Source: Lysobacter sp. yr284
GTDB lineage: Bacteria > Pseudomonadota > Gammaproteobacteria > Xanthomonadales > Xanthomonadaceae
Reading direction: 5' to 3'
Assembly: GCF_900107375.1 (NCBI RefSeq)
Contig: NZ_FNPT01000014.1
Coordinates: forward strand, 62,001-126,000
DNA: 64,000 nucleotides
Below, piece by piece: positions 21,249 to 28,787 of this stretch. Position 1 is the first letter of the stretch. Each line of letters begins with the position of its first letter. Both the position numbers and the translations under genes were made by a program. The notes beneath the pieces are model-generated. The model searched no databases, was not told where the DNA came from, and saw nothing but the letters and a program-made list of their open reading frames with translations.

Positions 21249-22427
21249 ATGGAGCGCGACGAAAATTCGTTGCTGGCTAAGGGCGATCGGGAGTGCCTGA
21301 TCGCGCACGCCAAGTTTCTGGAAATGCCGTTCCGGACGAGGGACTGGATTCTTCATTCCCCTCACGCCAGTCAAGATTTTGCGCGGTTCTTCGAAAAAGG
21401 AGGAGCCATCGAATCAAAGGACGGCGTGTCGCTGCCTTACTATCACGCCACCGAGCCGCCTCGGATCGTCGTGAACAAGGGCGCCTATGACGCATTGCAC
21501 GGTCCCGATGCCGAACGTGCGATCGAGTCGGAACTGGCGATGTTCACCACGCTGGCTCATGAAATCGGACACGACAAGTTCAACCCGGGTACGGTGCCGT
21601 TTCGCGGGCAAGGTGAGGAGGCGTACGTCGCCTATCGCGCCAAGCTCGAAGCGAGTGCGGTCTTCAACGCATTTCCGATCTTCACCGAGCTCAAGGGATA
21701 TGGTGAGTTCCAACCTCGCTGGAATCAGATCGGTTATGGGCAGGGAGGCGGACTGGGAACCGCAGCCATTCACCTGGATTGGTCAAAGGGTGTCCTGACC
21801 GATGACCAAGCCATCGCGCGCTTGGCTGCACCGATTCCGAACTTTCCCTATACCCGCAACGAGCCACTGGCCGATCAGAACGGCGATGGGATATTGACCC
21901 AGCGTGATGCATACCTGCGCGATTACCGAGCGATGATGCAGCGGTCGCCGAGCCTGGGTGGCACACAAGCCGGTGCGCCGGAGCAGGGCGGGGATCAGGG
22001 CCGGACCAGTCCTTCTCAGGCAGGTCATCCGGACCATGGCCTTTACTCGCAGATAGCGGGGCACGTGCGTGAACACGATCGCCAGAACGGTCGTCCATGG
22101 GATGAGGTCAGTCAGCGAATGACGGCCAGTCTGCTAGCGCTGGCGAAGGCAGGCGGTTTATCTCAAGTAGATCACGGGGTTTTCAGCGTCAAGAACGACC
22201 GCGTAGCCGCGGGAGAGAACGTCTTTGTGGTGCAAGGGCGGCTTGATGATCCTGCGCATCTGCGGGCCCACATGAAGACGGATCAAGCTATCCGAACACC
22301 CGAGCAGGCGTCGTTCGAGAAGGTTGAGACGCTCAACGAGCGAATCGCCCAAGAGGCGACCCTGGATCGGCAGGTGGCTCGAACCCAAGACGACGGACCC
22401 GGAGGGCCGATTATGGGTGGTCGATAG
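21249..22427 (+). CDS. T4SS antibacterial effector: HExxH peptidase-like with XVIPCD tail
   Basis: A 392-residue effector. The N-terminal domain contains WILHSPHASQDFARFF and the zinc-binding HEIGHD (104-109). An EF-hand-like calcium loop DQNGDGILTQRD spans 209-220. The C-terminal 130 residues (from about PDHGLYSQIAGHVREHDRQN, through VDHGVFSV and VVQGRLDDPAHLRAHM, to a glutamine-rich tail) match the XVIPCD secretion signal recognised by the VirD4 coupling protein of Xanthomonadaceae T4SSs. It would be injected into rival bacteria; peptidase or peptidoglycan target is inferred. The ATG at 21249 is chosen for its GAGGAAG site. The T4SS itself is outside the window. Paralogue of 26065-27183. 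Confidence 0.85.
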   Translation: MERDENSLLAKGDRECLIAHAKFLEMPFRTRDWILHSPHASQDFARFFEKGGAIESKDGVSLPYYHATEPPRIVVNKGAYDALHGPDAERAIESELAMFTTLAHEIGHDKFNPGTVPFRGQGEEAYVAYRAKLEASAVFNAFPIFTELKGYGEFQPRWNQIGYGQGGGLGTAAIHLDWSKGVLTDDQAIARLAAPIPNFPYTRNEPLADQNGDGILTQRDAYLRDYRAMMQRSPSLGGTQAGAPEQGGDQGRTSPSQAGHPDHGLYSQIAGHVREHDRQNGRPWDEVSQRMTASLLALAKAGGLSQVDHGVFSVKNDRVAAGENVFVVQGRLDDPAHLRAHMKTDQAIRTPEQASFEKVETLNERIAQEATLDRQVARTQDDGPGGPIMGGR

Positions 22428-22430
22428 AAG

Positions 22431-22473
22431 CGGCGCGCCGTATCGCACAGTCGCTGGGCGTCCCGCTCGCCTT
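22431..22473 (+). pseudogene. XRE gene internal fragment (43 bp)
   Basis: Matches 19681-19723 of the XRE gene (ATCGCACAGTCGCTGGGCG region) with a few substitutions. It starts a few bases after the effector stop and is cut off at CTCGCCTT. It is the third boundary copy in this modular region. Confidence 0.75.
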
Positions 22474-22530
22474 GTCGACCGCATCTTCCGCGCCTAGGCT
22501 AACGTCATGGAACAGGGAGTGTCGATTCGT

Positions 22531-23055
22531 ATGAGACGTCCTAAGATTCGCAGCTACGCAATCTGTGCGATTTTCTTGCTGCTATCTACAGGTTGCCTCA
22601 GTAAACCGGATGGAAATTCGGTGCAAAAGGAACACGTCGCCGCATTGGAAGCGCGGGACATTCTTCGGCTTCCATTTGAGCAGGGAGCCGTTGGCTATGA
22701 TCGCGTCGCCCAGGCGCTTCGTTCAGTGGTCCATTTCAAGCTGCTCCGGCAGGAGCCGCCCATCCTGAAAGCCGCGGGACCGATCACGCTCACCGACGGA
22801 GTCGTTGTGAGTGACGTAACCGTTGAGGACTATAAGGGGCAACGGAAGTTGAGTTTGGCCTTCGACAGCGACAGGTGCTTCCCGCTCGCGCAAGTCGCGG
22901 GGATAACTGATGTGCAAATCGCGAAAGCTCTCCCGCAAGAGCACGACGACGAACACGGCCGCACCTTCACCACGAAGAAGAACGGCATGCTGGTGATAGT
23001 TTTTACCGCTGGGCCCGGCTCCGAATGCGTAGGCTCCATTGTCCTGGCACAGTAG
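22531..23055 (+). CDS. Immunity lipoprotein (X-Tfi-like)
   Basis: A 174-residue predicted lipoprotein starting MRRPKIRSYAICAIFLLLST with lipobox LSTGC. Conserved family segments are ARDILRLPFEQGAVGYDRV, SDRCFPLAQVAGIT and a final ECVGSIVL. An upstream in-frame ATG at 22507 is possible, but 22531 gives the cleaner signal peptide. It lies just downstream of the first effector and is bounded on both sides by XRE remnants. It may be a second immunity protein for that effector or an orphan protecting against foreign effectors. Confidence 0.75.
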   Translation: MRRPKIRSYAICAIFLLLSTGCLSKPDGNSVQKEHVAALEARDILRLPFEQGAVGYDRVAQALRSVVHFKLLRQEPPILKAAGPITLTDGVVVSDVTVEDYKGQRKLSLAFDSDRCFPLAQVAGITDVQIAKALPQEHDDEHGRTFTTKKNGMLVIVFTAGPGSECVGSIVLAQ

Positions 23056-23089
23056 GGAGCCTGATCGAGATCCCTCAGTGAGATGCCCG

Positions 23090-23230
23090 CCGCTCGCCTT
23101 CCTCTACGCCGACACCGACGTGCTGGCCGAGGCCATCCTGACCCTGGGCCTGCTGTCCAAGTCCGAGCAGCGCAAGGCCGTGGCCGACCTCAAGGCCCGG
23201 CTGGCGCAGGCGGGTGGGGCGGGCGATTAG
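23090..23230 (+). pseudogene. XRE gene 3' remnant, frame intact but headless
   Basis: A copy of the last 47 codons of the XRE gene (LAFLYADTDVLAEAILTLGL onward), with the GGGGCGGGCGATTAG end shared with the 20262-20403 copy. The HTH is absent. The frame is open from upstream codons but no proper start is seen. Confidence 0.85.
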
Positions 23231-23307
23231 AGCCCGTCGCGCGTTCGCAGCGATGCGATCGCGCCCCGCGCGTAGACTCCGCCGATTGCCCTGAGACGGA
23301 GCCGGCG

Positions 23308-23556
23308 ATGACGCCACTGCACTATCACGCGGGCCCGCCGGTTCGGCTGGGGGACCGCGTCCGCTGGGGCGACGAGGGGCAGGGCACCATCGTGGTCATG
23401 ATCGCCGAGCAGACCGCGCTGCCCGGTTATGTCGCCGCGGAGTGGGACTATCTGGTCCACGGCTGCATGATCTCGGTCGATGCGGTCGGCCTGTTTCATT
23501 ACGACGCTGAGGGGCTGCTGCACGACGCCAACCTGGTGTTGCTCGCTCGGGCCTGA
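23308..23556 (+). CDS. Small conserved protein, paralogue of 35733-35981
   Basis: An 82-residue protein, MTPLHYHAGPPVRLGDRVRW, with VAAEWDYLVHGCMISVDAVG and a C-terminal LLARA. It aligns over its whole length with the 82-residue product at 35733-35981 (shared YH-G--VRLGD, EQ-A---GY-A-EW-YL--GC, LLxRA). The GGAGCCGGC before the start is also shared. The pattern of conserved Gly/Trp suggests a small beta-barrel. Function unknown. Here it closes the modular region behind the last XRE remnant, while the paralogue is in the backbone. Confidence 0.75.
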   Translation: MTPLHYHAGPPVRLGDRVRWGDEGQGTIVVMIAEQTALPGYVAAEWDYLVHGCMISVDAVGLFHYDAEGLLHDANLVLLARA

Positions 23557-23783
23557 GCCGCCGCCTGCGCTGGGTCAGGCCGTCGTCTGCCCGATTCGCT
23601 GCCTTTCGTCCTCTGTGACTGCTGCGAGCGGGCTTTAGCCAATGGCGCTAGGGCCGTTCGCGCGGGCTGGCCCCGGACTGGATGAGCGTTGGGGCCGACC
23701 CCTAACTCGTGAGCGCACAGCGGCCACCTCGCTGTCGATCTCGCGAGGGGCGGATCAGCGTCCCGTAAAGCCGTCCGAAGACT

Positions 23784-24014
23784 CGAGCGACCCGAAAAAG
23801 CGCTCGCGAGCCCGAAATTTGCTTACGCGAGTCCGGATTTGCTTCACGCGAGTCCGAAATTTGCTCATGCGCGACCTAATTTTCTTCACGCGAGTCCGAA
23901 ATTTCCTCACGTGAGTCCGGATTTGCTTCGTGCGAGTCCCAAATTTCTCGGCGCGAGTCCTGATTTGCTCGACGCAAGACCAAAATTTGCCCACGCGAGT
24001 CCAAAAAAGCTTTG
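23784..24014. repeat. 21-bp tandem repeat, about 11 units
   Basis: Units of exactly 21 bp with consensus CGCGAGTCCGAAATTTGCTC run from 23784 (degenerate first unit) to 24014. The best units are at 23826, 23847, 23889 and 23910. GAAATTT and GGATTT variants roughly alternate. There are no spacers, so it is not a CRISPR. Because the period is a multiple of three, frames on both strands stay open and would encode heptad-like peptides. The 227 bp before it (23557-23783) show no gene. Confidence 0.9.
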
Positions 24015-24019
24015 TCGAT
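24007..24019. repeat. 13-bp direct repeat, left copy (AAGCTTTGTCGAT)
   Basis: The identical 13-mer recurs at 25189-25201, so the two copies bracket the EVE-HNH gene. An inverted, one-mismatch copy (ATCGATAAAGCTT) follows at 24057-24069, so the left copy could also fold into a hairpin with a wobble pair. Confidence 0.6.
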
Positions 24020-24200
24020 GGAGCTCTCACGGCTTCCGAAGCAGCTTAGAGGGACATCGATAAAGCTTTTTGCTGCATTGAAGTCACTCCCAGGCTGTTC
24101 CGTCTCGCAACAGCTAGAGAAATCAACGCCCGACGCGGATCCTCCCACCCATCAACAGCAGAGGATTCTCCTGTGTGCCTTTATTGGGCATTATTTGTGG

Positions 24201-25178
24201 ATGCGCTACTGGTGGGTCAATCAGAAACAGACGTACGGGCACGAGGTGCCCGGCGGGTACCTGTGGTCGCCGAAACGCAAGAGCAACGGCCACCGCAACC
24301 CCTTCTATGAGTACATGCGGGAGGTGGCGCCGGGCGATGTGGTGTTCTCGTTCGCCGACGGTGGGGTGAAGGCCATCGGCCTGATTGCGTCGCACGCGTA
24401 CGAAGCGCCGAAGCCGCACGAGTTCGGTCAGGTGGGGGCGTACTGGGAGCAGATCGGGTGGCGGGTGGATGTCCGCTTTCATGAACTCCCTGCGGCCCTT
24501 CGCCCCAGTAAGCACATGGCGCAGCTGGCGCCGATGTTGCCGCAGCGCTATGCGCCGCTGCAAGCGAACGGCCACGGCTTGCAGAGCATCTACCTCACGC
24601 TGCTGCCGGAATCGTTCGCTTTGGCGCTGGCTGATCTGATCGGGCAGCCCGCCCATTCGATCATCCAGGGGCAACGCATTGTCGATGCCCCCAACAAGCC
24701 GGTGGGACATGGCTTGATTGAGTGGGAAGAGCATCAGATGGCCGAGATCCAGGCGAGTACCGAGCTTGCCGAGACCACCAAGCAAGCGGTGATCCAAGCG
24801 CGTCGTGGCCAGGGGCTGTTCAAGCAGCGCGTCATGGCGATTGAAACCCGATGCCGGCTGACTGGCGTGGATCGGGTAGAGCATCTGCGCGCTAGCCATT
24901 GCAAGCCTTGGCGGGACGCGAGTAACGCGGAGCGCTTGGATGGGGAGAATGGGCTGCTACTTACGCCAGATGCCGATCACTTGTTTGATCGAGGCTTCTT
25001 GAGTTTTGAAGACAGCGGGGAAGTGCTGATCTCGCCCGTGGCCCATCGTCCGTCGCTGAAGCGGATGGGGCTCGATCCGGATGGGTTTGCTGCCACTTCT
25101 GCGTTTAGCAGTGGTCAGCGTGTCTATCTTGAGTACCACCGGGCGAACGTGTTCTTGCAGGCGCGGCTTAGCACCTAA
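24201..25178 (+). CDS. EVE-HNH endonuclease, probable modification-dependent restriction enzyme
   Basis: A 325-residue protein. The N-terminal EVE (PUA-like) domain begins MRYWWVNQKQTYGHEVPGGY and includes DVVFSFADGGVKAIGLIAS, the pocket that reads modified bases. The C-terminal HNH domain starts at C218 (CRLTGV), has H233 in ASHCKPW and NGLLLTPDADHLFDRGFL. Characterised EVE-HNH proteins (for example VcaM4I and TagI) cut DNA bearing modified cytosine, acting as type IV restriction enzymes. I start at ATG 24201 because EVE domains begin with this YWWVN strand; the frame is open further upstream. The gene stands alone, behind the 21-bp tandem repeat. Confidence 0.88.
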   Translation: MRYWWVNQKQTYGHEVPGGYLWSPKRKSNGHRNPFYEYMREVAPGDVVFSFADGGVKAIGLIASHAYEAPKPHEFGQVGAYWEQIGWRVDVRFHELPAALRPSKHMAQLAPMLPQRYAPLQANGHGLQSIYLTLLPESFALALADLIGQPAHSIIQGQRIVDAPNKPVGHGLIEWEEHQMAEIQASTELAETTKQAVIQARRGQGLFKQRVMAIETRCRLTGVDRVEHLRASHCKPWRDASNAERLDGENGLLLTPDADHLFDRGFLSFEDSGEVLISPVAHRPSLKRMGLDPDGFAATSAFSSGQRVYLEYHRANVFLQARLST

Positions 25179-25188
25179 GTGCTTCGAT

Positions 25189-25201
25189 AAGCTTTGTCGA
25201 T
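25189..25201. repeat. 13-bp direct repeat, right copy (AAGCTTTGTCGAT)
   Basis: Identical to 24007-24019 and located 10 bp after the EVE-HNH stop. The pair is consistent with insertion of that gene as a cassette. The flanking sequence TCGATAAGCTTTGTCGA is itself nearly palindromic. Confidence 0.55.
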
Positions 25202-25305
25202 TCCGCACGCGGGCTCTCTGGCGGTGCTCAACTGATGATCTCCCTTTGAGGAACGTTGCGAAGTCAGTTGTCACATTAGGCGAGGCGAGTATCCAGTCGC
25301 TTGGT

Positions 25306-25830
25306 TTATTGGTCTGAGTCGATATGGATGTAAGAAACGCACTTCCCGTCGGGTGTGGTGCTGAAGCTCACCATCACTGCGTTTCGGATCGCGTCGTAAG
25401 TCTGTGCGCCGGTCGACCGCTCTTGGGTGTGCGGCTTGGCTCCGGTGATTTGGAGCGCGCGTGCAGTTGGGAAGCATGGCTCAGCCGCTACCGCCATTGA
25501 CATGAAATGAGCGGGCGCGGGCTCCAGCCAGAACATCGAAAGCACATGACGGTCTTGCAACGTCTTGGGCTGGTTGTCGATGCGTTTCGAATCTACGCTA
25601 GCAATGCCGTACAGCTTCATCATCGCGGACCGGATGCTGTTTCTACCTTCGATTCCGGTAAGCGGCGCGGACAGCAATCGCTCGATCGTAGGGGCCTGGT
25701 CTGCTTCCGATTTGGTCTTGGCGGTCGACGCGCAGCCGGGCGTGGACGAAAGGACAAGTAGGGCAGTGATACTCCAGGTTACCCGTAGAGCCCCGGGTTC
25801 GATGCGGCTGGTGTCTATCGTTGACCTCAT
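25306..25830 (-). CDS. Immunity lipoprotein (X-Tfi-like)
   Basis: A 174-residue predicted lipoprotein with lipobox STPGC after a hydrophobic stretch (ITALLVLSS). Family segments are TIERLLSAPLTGIEGRNSI, AEPCFPTARALQIT and GKCVSYIHI. It is the last gene of a leftward operon: lipoprotein (27713), effector (27183), 65-residue protein (26028), this gene. Its ATG follows the preceding TAG directly. It is most similar by eye to the 27180-27713 lipoprotein, so both may protect against the operon's effector. Confidence 0.78.
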   Translation of the reverse strand: MRSTIDTSRIEPGALRVTWSITALLVLSSTPGCASTAKTKSEADQAPTIERLLSAPLTGIEGRNSIRSAMMKLYGIASVDSKRIDNQPKTLQDRHVLSMFWLEPAPAHFMSMAVAAEPCFPTARALQITGAKPHTQERSTGAQTYDAIRNAVMVSFSTTPDGKCVSYIHIDSDQ

Positions 25831-26028
25831 CTACTTGAGATTCTGTAGGGAGTCTGCGACTGTTTTTACGCGACGATCATAGCTTTGTGCAGTGACGAGC
25901 CGCAGCTCTCTTAGCAAGAGCAAGGTGCACGCCATTCCTTGCGAGTGGACGATGCCAGCACCGAGCGACAGCGCAGCTGCGACGGCTTGCTTAAAGTCAA
26001 TCTCCGTTGATAACGCGGAATGAGCCAT
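25831..26028 (-). CDS. Small hypothetical protein in effector operon, 65 residues
   Basis: The product MAHSALSTEIDFKQAVAAAL continues with an alanine/leucine-rich hydrophobic middle (LSLGAGIVHSQGMACTLLLL) and a basic end. It starts 37 bp after the effector stop, and its stop TAG touches the next ATG. It could be a small membrane-associated or chaperone-like partner, but no family is recognised. Position is the only evidence for a role with the effector/immunity genes. Confidence 0.5.
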   Translation of the reverse strand: MAHSALSTEIDFKQAVAAALSLGAGIVHSQGMACTLLLLRELRLVTAQSYDRRVKTVADSLQNLK

Positions 26029-26064
26029 ATCCAGGCCTAAATCACAGTTGGGACGGTAATTAAT

Positions 26065-27183
26065 TCAGCGAAGCAGCGGCCGATCGATCTTCTCTATATC
26101 TTGATTGAGCTGTTGACTTTGTTGAGCCTCAAGCGAAGCGATACTTTGCAAGGACTCGTCCAGCGAAACATTCGTTGAAGCTTGGACGTCCACATGCGAC
26201 CGTTTGTGGCCAGAGTCGTCCAGACGCCCCTCCACCGCAATCACGTTCCGGCCGATCTCGCCGCTCAGGTGATGGCTCAGAAGCACATGATCGATCCGAG
26301 CCAGACCGTCGAGTCTGGCCTGTGACGACAAACACCCGGCTATGCAATCGAGCGCTTGCGCGCTAGGCGTCAAACCATGCTGTGCGAAGGCGTCAAGTGT
26401 CTTATCGCGCGTATCGCGCCAGAACATGCTCTCTGGGCTCGCGCTACTGTGGCCGTCCCGTAACGATTGTTTAGGGTCGTTGCCGCTTCCGTGCTCGGAG
26501 GGTTGCACCTCGCTCTTGGGACGCAGAACGCGCTCGAAGTCGCGCAGATAGGCGTCACGGTGCGTCAGCACGCCATTACCATCCTGGTCGGTCAATGGCC
26601 CGCCGAGCGTGTATCGCGTATCGGCGACTTTGGCGGCGATGGCCGAAATCACTTGCTTGTCGTCCAACTCCCCAGAATTCCATTGCTGATAGAGCTTGGC
26701 TAGCTCCAAGCCGTTCAAGTAGCCGATGGCGTCGAAGGGGGATTCCTTCTTGAACTCCGGCTCGTTCTTCAAGTCCTTGAGGATCGGGAAGGCGTTAAAT
26801 ATAGCCGCCGCCTCAATCTCGCTTCGGTACTGCACATACTCTTGTGCCGTGCCGCCCGGCTTGAACGGCCGGGCGGTGTTGTCGCGGTCGTGCCCGACTT
26901 CGTGCGCCAACATGGCGAACATATGGCGCTGCGACCATGCAAACGCCCCTGGCTGCTGGAGATTTCGCCAGTTCTCTTGATCTACCACGATGGCGGGCGG
27001 ATCGCTCGGCCGATAGCGAGGGAGCTTTGCGCCGGCTTCGGCTTCGATCTTGCCGCCCTTGGCGAAGAAATCCGTGAAGTCTTCGCTTGCGTGAGGCGAC
27101 AGTAGAATCCAGCGCCGGATGTGTTCCGGCATCTGTTGGAACTCATCGCTGTTCTTCAGGGCGTCCTTGTCCTGTTCGCTCAT
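26065..27183 (-). CDS. T4SS antibacterial effector: HExxH peptidase-like with XVIPCD tail (second copy)
   Basis: A 372-residue paralogue of the effector at 21249. It shares RRWILLSPHASEDFTDFFAK, zinc motif HEVGHD (94-99), IFNAFPILKDL and the EF-hand loop DQDGNGVLTHRD (199-210). The C-terminal XVIPCD carries LARIDHVLLSHHL and VEGRLDDSGHKRSHVDVQ plus a glutamine-rich tail. The start at 27183 overlaps the stop of the upstream immunity lipoprotein by ATGA, so the antidote is translated first; a further in-frame ATG at 27216 is less likely. Predicted to be delivered by an X-type T4SS into competitors, with periplasmic action inferred from its lipoprotein partners. Confidence 0.87.
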   Translation of the reverse strand: MSEQDKDALKNSDEFQQMPEHIRRWILLSPHASEDFTDFFAKGGKIEAEAGAKLPRYRPSDPPAIVVDQENWRNLQQPGAFAWSQRHMFAMLAHEVGHDRDNTARPFKPGGTAQEYVQYRSEIEAAAIFNAFPILKDLKNEPEFKKESPFDAIGYLNGLELAKLYQQWNSGELDDKQVISAIAAKVADTRYTLGGPLTDQDGNGVLTHRDAYLRDFERVLRPKSEVQPSEHGSGNDPKQSLRDGHSSASPESMFWRDTRDKTLDAFAQHGLTPSAQALDCIAGCLSSQARLDGLARIDHVLLSHHLSGEIGRNVIAVEGRLDDSGHKRSHVDVQASTNVSLDESLQSIASLEAQQSQQLNQDIEKIDRPLLR

Positions 27184-27713
27184 TTGTCTCTCTCGATGTG
27201 GATCGTTCGAAGGCACTTGCCGTCCGGGCTGGAGGTCAAGCCGACCAACATTCCGTTCTTGATAGCGTTATGCATCGGAGCGGATACCTCGCCCGAGCCT
27301 TGGTACGGCATGGCCTGAGTCAGGCTCAGCGCGCGCTGGACGGGAAAGCAGGGCTGTGTTGCGAGGCTCACCGATATGAAGTCTGCGGGAGACGGCTCGA
27401 TCCAAAGTTGAGACAGAACCCAGCCGCCTGCCAGCGGTTTTGAGTCGCGATTGGTGTACTGGTCTACTGAAGGGTCGAAGCCGTAGATATCCGAAAGATC
27501 TCGCTTCACGCGGCTCATTCCGGCGATTCCGGTCAGCGGTTCGGTAAGGATGCGCTCGACGGTCAGGCCTGCGTTGGCTTCCGGCCCGGTTGTGGAGGCG
27601 CAGCCGGTCAGGAAATTCAGTAACGCTGCGACGGCGATACTCATAGTTGCGCTTCGGATTAATGCGTTCCTACCGGAGCATTGCGCCAAGTGGCCGTCTT
27701 TAACTGAAGCCAT
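27180..27713 (-). CDS. Immunity lipoprotein (X-Tfi-like), first gene of effector operon
   Basis: A 177-residue predicted lipoprotein with lipobox FLTGC. The signal segment is MSIAVAALLNFLTG, so a start at the internal ATG (27644) is possible, the N-terminal 23 residues being unusual. Family segments are TVERILTEPLTGIAGMSRV, TQPCFPVQRALSLT and GKCLRTIHI. Its TGA overlaps the effector ATG, the coupling expected for an antidote/toxin pair. Confidence 0.8.
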   Translation of the reverse strand: MASVKDGHLAQCSGRNALIRSATMSIAVAALLNFLTGCASTTGPEANAGLTVERILTEPLTGIAGMSRVKRDLSDIYGFDPSVDQYTNRDSKPLAGGWVLSQLWIEPSPADFISVSLATQPCFPVQRALSLTQAMPYQGSGEVSAPMHNAIKNGMLVGLTSSPDGKCLRTIHIERDK

Positions 27714-27790
27714 GATCGAAAATCCTGTATGAGAGGTAAGCCATATGCTATGGATTCGATTCGGAGACTGAGGCTGCAGCGGTGAGTGCG

Positions 27791-28396
27791 ATGAGGGTTG
27801 AGATGGAGATACTCAAGTTCGCGCCGATCATAGCGTCAATTTTTTCGCTTGGCGCTTGCTCAATAGCGGTGAGTCATGTCGGTGGAGATGGCACAGACAG
27901 ACGGGGCGTAGATTTAGTGACGCTGGCACGTATTCTTCAATTGCCCCTGGCTCGTGGGGTGAGCGGAATTCGTGCGGTGTCGGAGGAACTGCATCGCTTG
28001 CATGGAAAGCCGGCAATCAAAGTCCCAGGCGGAGCGGCGATAGAAGACGGGCTCATACTCGCCGATGGCTATCGCCTGAACTTGGTCATCGAGTATGAAG
28101 ACGCTGGCGTACTCAGCATTTCGGTGGATGAAGGCCGATGCTTTCCCCTTGAAGAAGCTGCGCGGCTGACGGGAGCGAGGCCGATAGGCGCGGTCGGTTA
28201 CCCCTATGCGGAAGGGCCTGACTACGACACTCGCTCAGCGGTCAAGGACGGTGTGGAAGTCGCTCTCGGACGGTTCGCGCCGGCCGAAAAATGCCTGACC
28301 GAGATTCGCTTGGTGGACGTCGCCAAGGCCGGGAAGTTCGCTGAAGAGAACGGTATTGATCTTCCGGTGAAAGCACCGAAGGAAGTTCGGCCTTGA
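27791..28396 (+). CDS. Immunity lipoprotein (X-Tfi-like), divergent
   Basis: A 201-residue predicted lipoprotein, MRVEMEILKFAPIIASIFSL with lipobox LGAC. Family segments are LARILQLPLARGVSGIRAV, EGRCFPLEEAARLT and EKCLTEIRL. A GTG at 27782 is an alternative start. Transcribed away from the second effector operon, it is the longest of the five, with an extra charged tail (KFAEENGIDLPVKAPKEVRP). Probably an orphan or extra immunity protein. Confidence 0.75.
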   Translation: MRVEMEILKFAPIIASIFSLGACSIAVSHVGGDGTDRRGVDLVTLARILQLPLARGVSGIRAVSEELHRLHGKPAIKVPGGAAIEDGLILADGYRLNLVIEYEDAGVLSISVDEGRCFPLEEAARLTGARPIGAVGYPYAEGPDYDTRSAVKDGVEVALGRFAPAEKCLTEIRLVDVAKAGKFAEENGIDLPVKAPKEVRP

Positions 28397-28445
28397 ACGG
28401 CATGCTCCCGCGCTTTGTGGCCACGGAAATGCTTTCCTAGCCGAC

Positions 28446-28694
28446 ATGGCCCGGAATCCGCCCGGGCCTGTGCTCGGCTATCTGGCGGCGGGGCCGCTGG
28501 AAGACATGATCGCCTGCTTCGGCGATTACTTTATCGAGCGGATCGAGGACACGGCCCGGCGCGATCCGGCATTTCGGGATTTGCTGCATGGCGTGTGGAA
28601 GAACAGGACGCCGGACGCGCTGTGGGAGCGGGTGAAGGCGGCTCGCGGTGCCGAGCCTGAATGCGGCGATGGACTCGACGTCCGGCCCGAGTAG
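28446..28694 (+). CDS. Small hypothetical protein, 82 residues
   Basis: Soluble helical protein with NPPGPVLGYLAAGPLEDMIA and AFRDLLHGVW, a pattern I associate with the small DUF6869-type family, though only tentatively. It lies at the right boundary of the effector/immunity region, where codon use returns to backbone style. Confidence 0.6.
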   Translation: MARNPPGPVLGYLAAGPLEDMIACFGDYFIERIEDTARRDPAFRDLLHGVWKNRTPDALWERVKAARGAEPECGDGLDVRPE

Positions 28695-28787
28695 TGCGTC
28701 GTCGCTTCTTGGTACGGGGATTGTCTTGCCGCTGTCATGCTTGTCGCATCGAATTCGCGCAACGATTCAGTTGCTGAGAGGCGAGAT

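Noticed and set aside
23805-24014. Possible CRISPR array
   Set aside because: Repeats are contiguous 21-mers with no spacers and no cas genes nearby.
23755-24030. Heptad-repeat protein encoded by the 21-bp tandem array (either strand)
   Set aside because: The period is a multiple of three, so several frames are open by construction. There is no ribosome site and no reason to prefer one frame.
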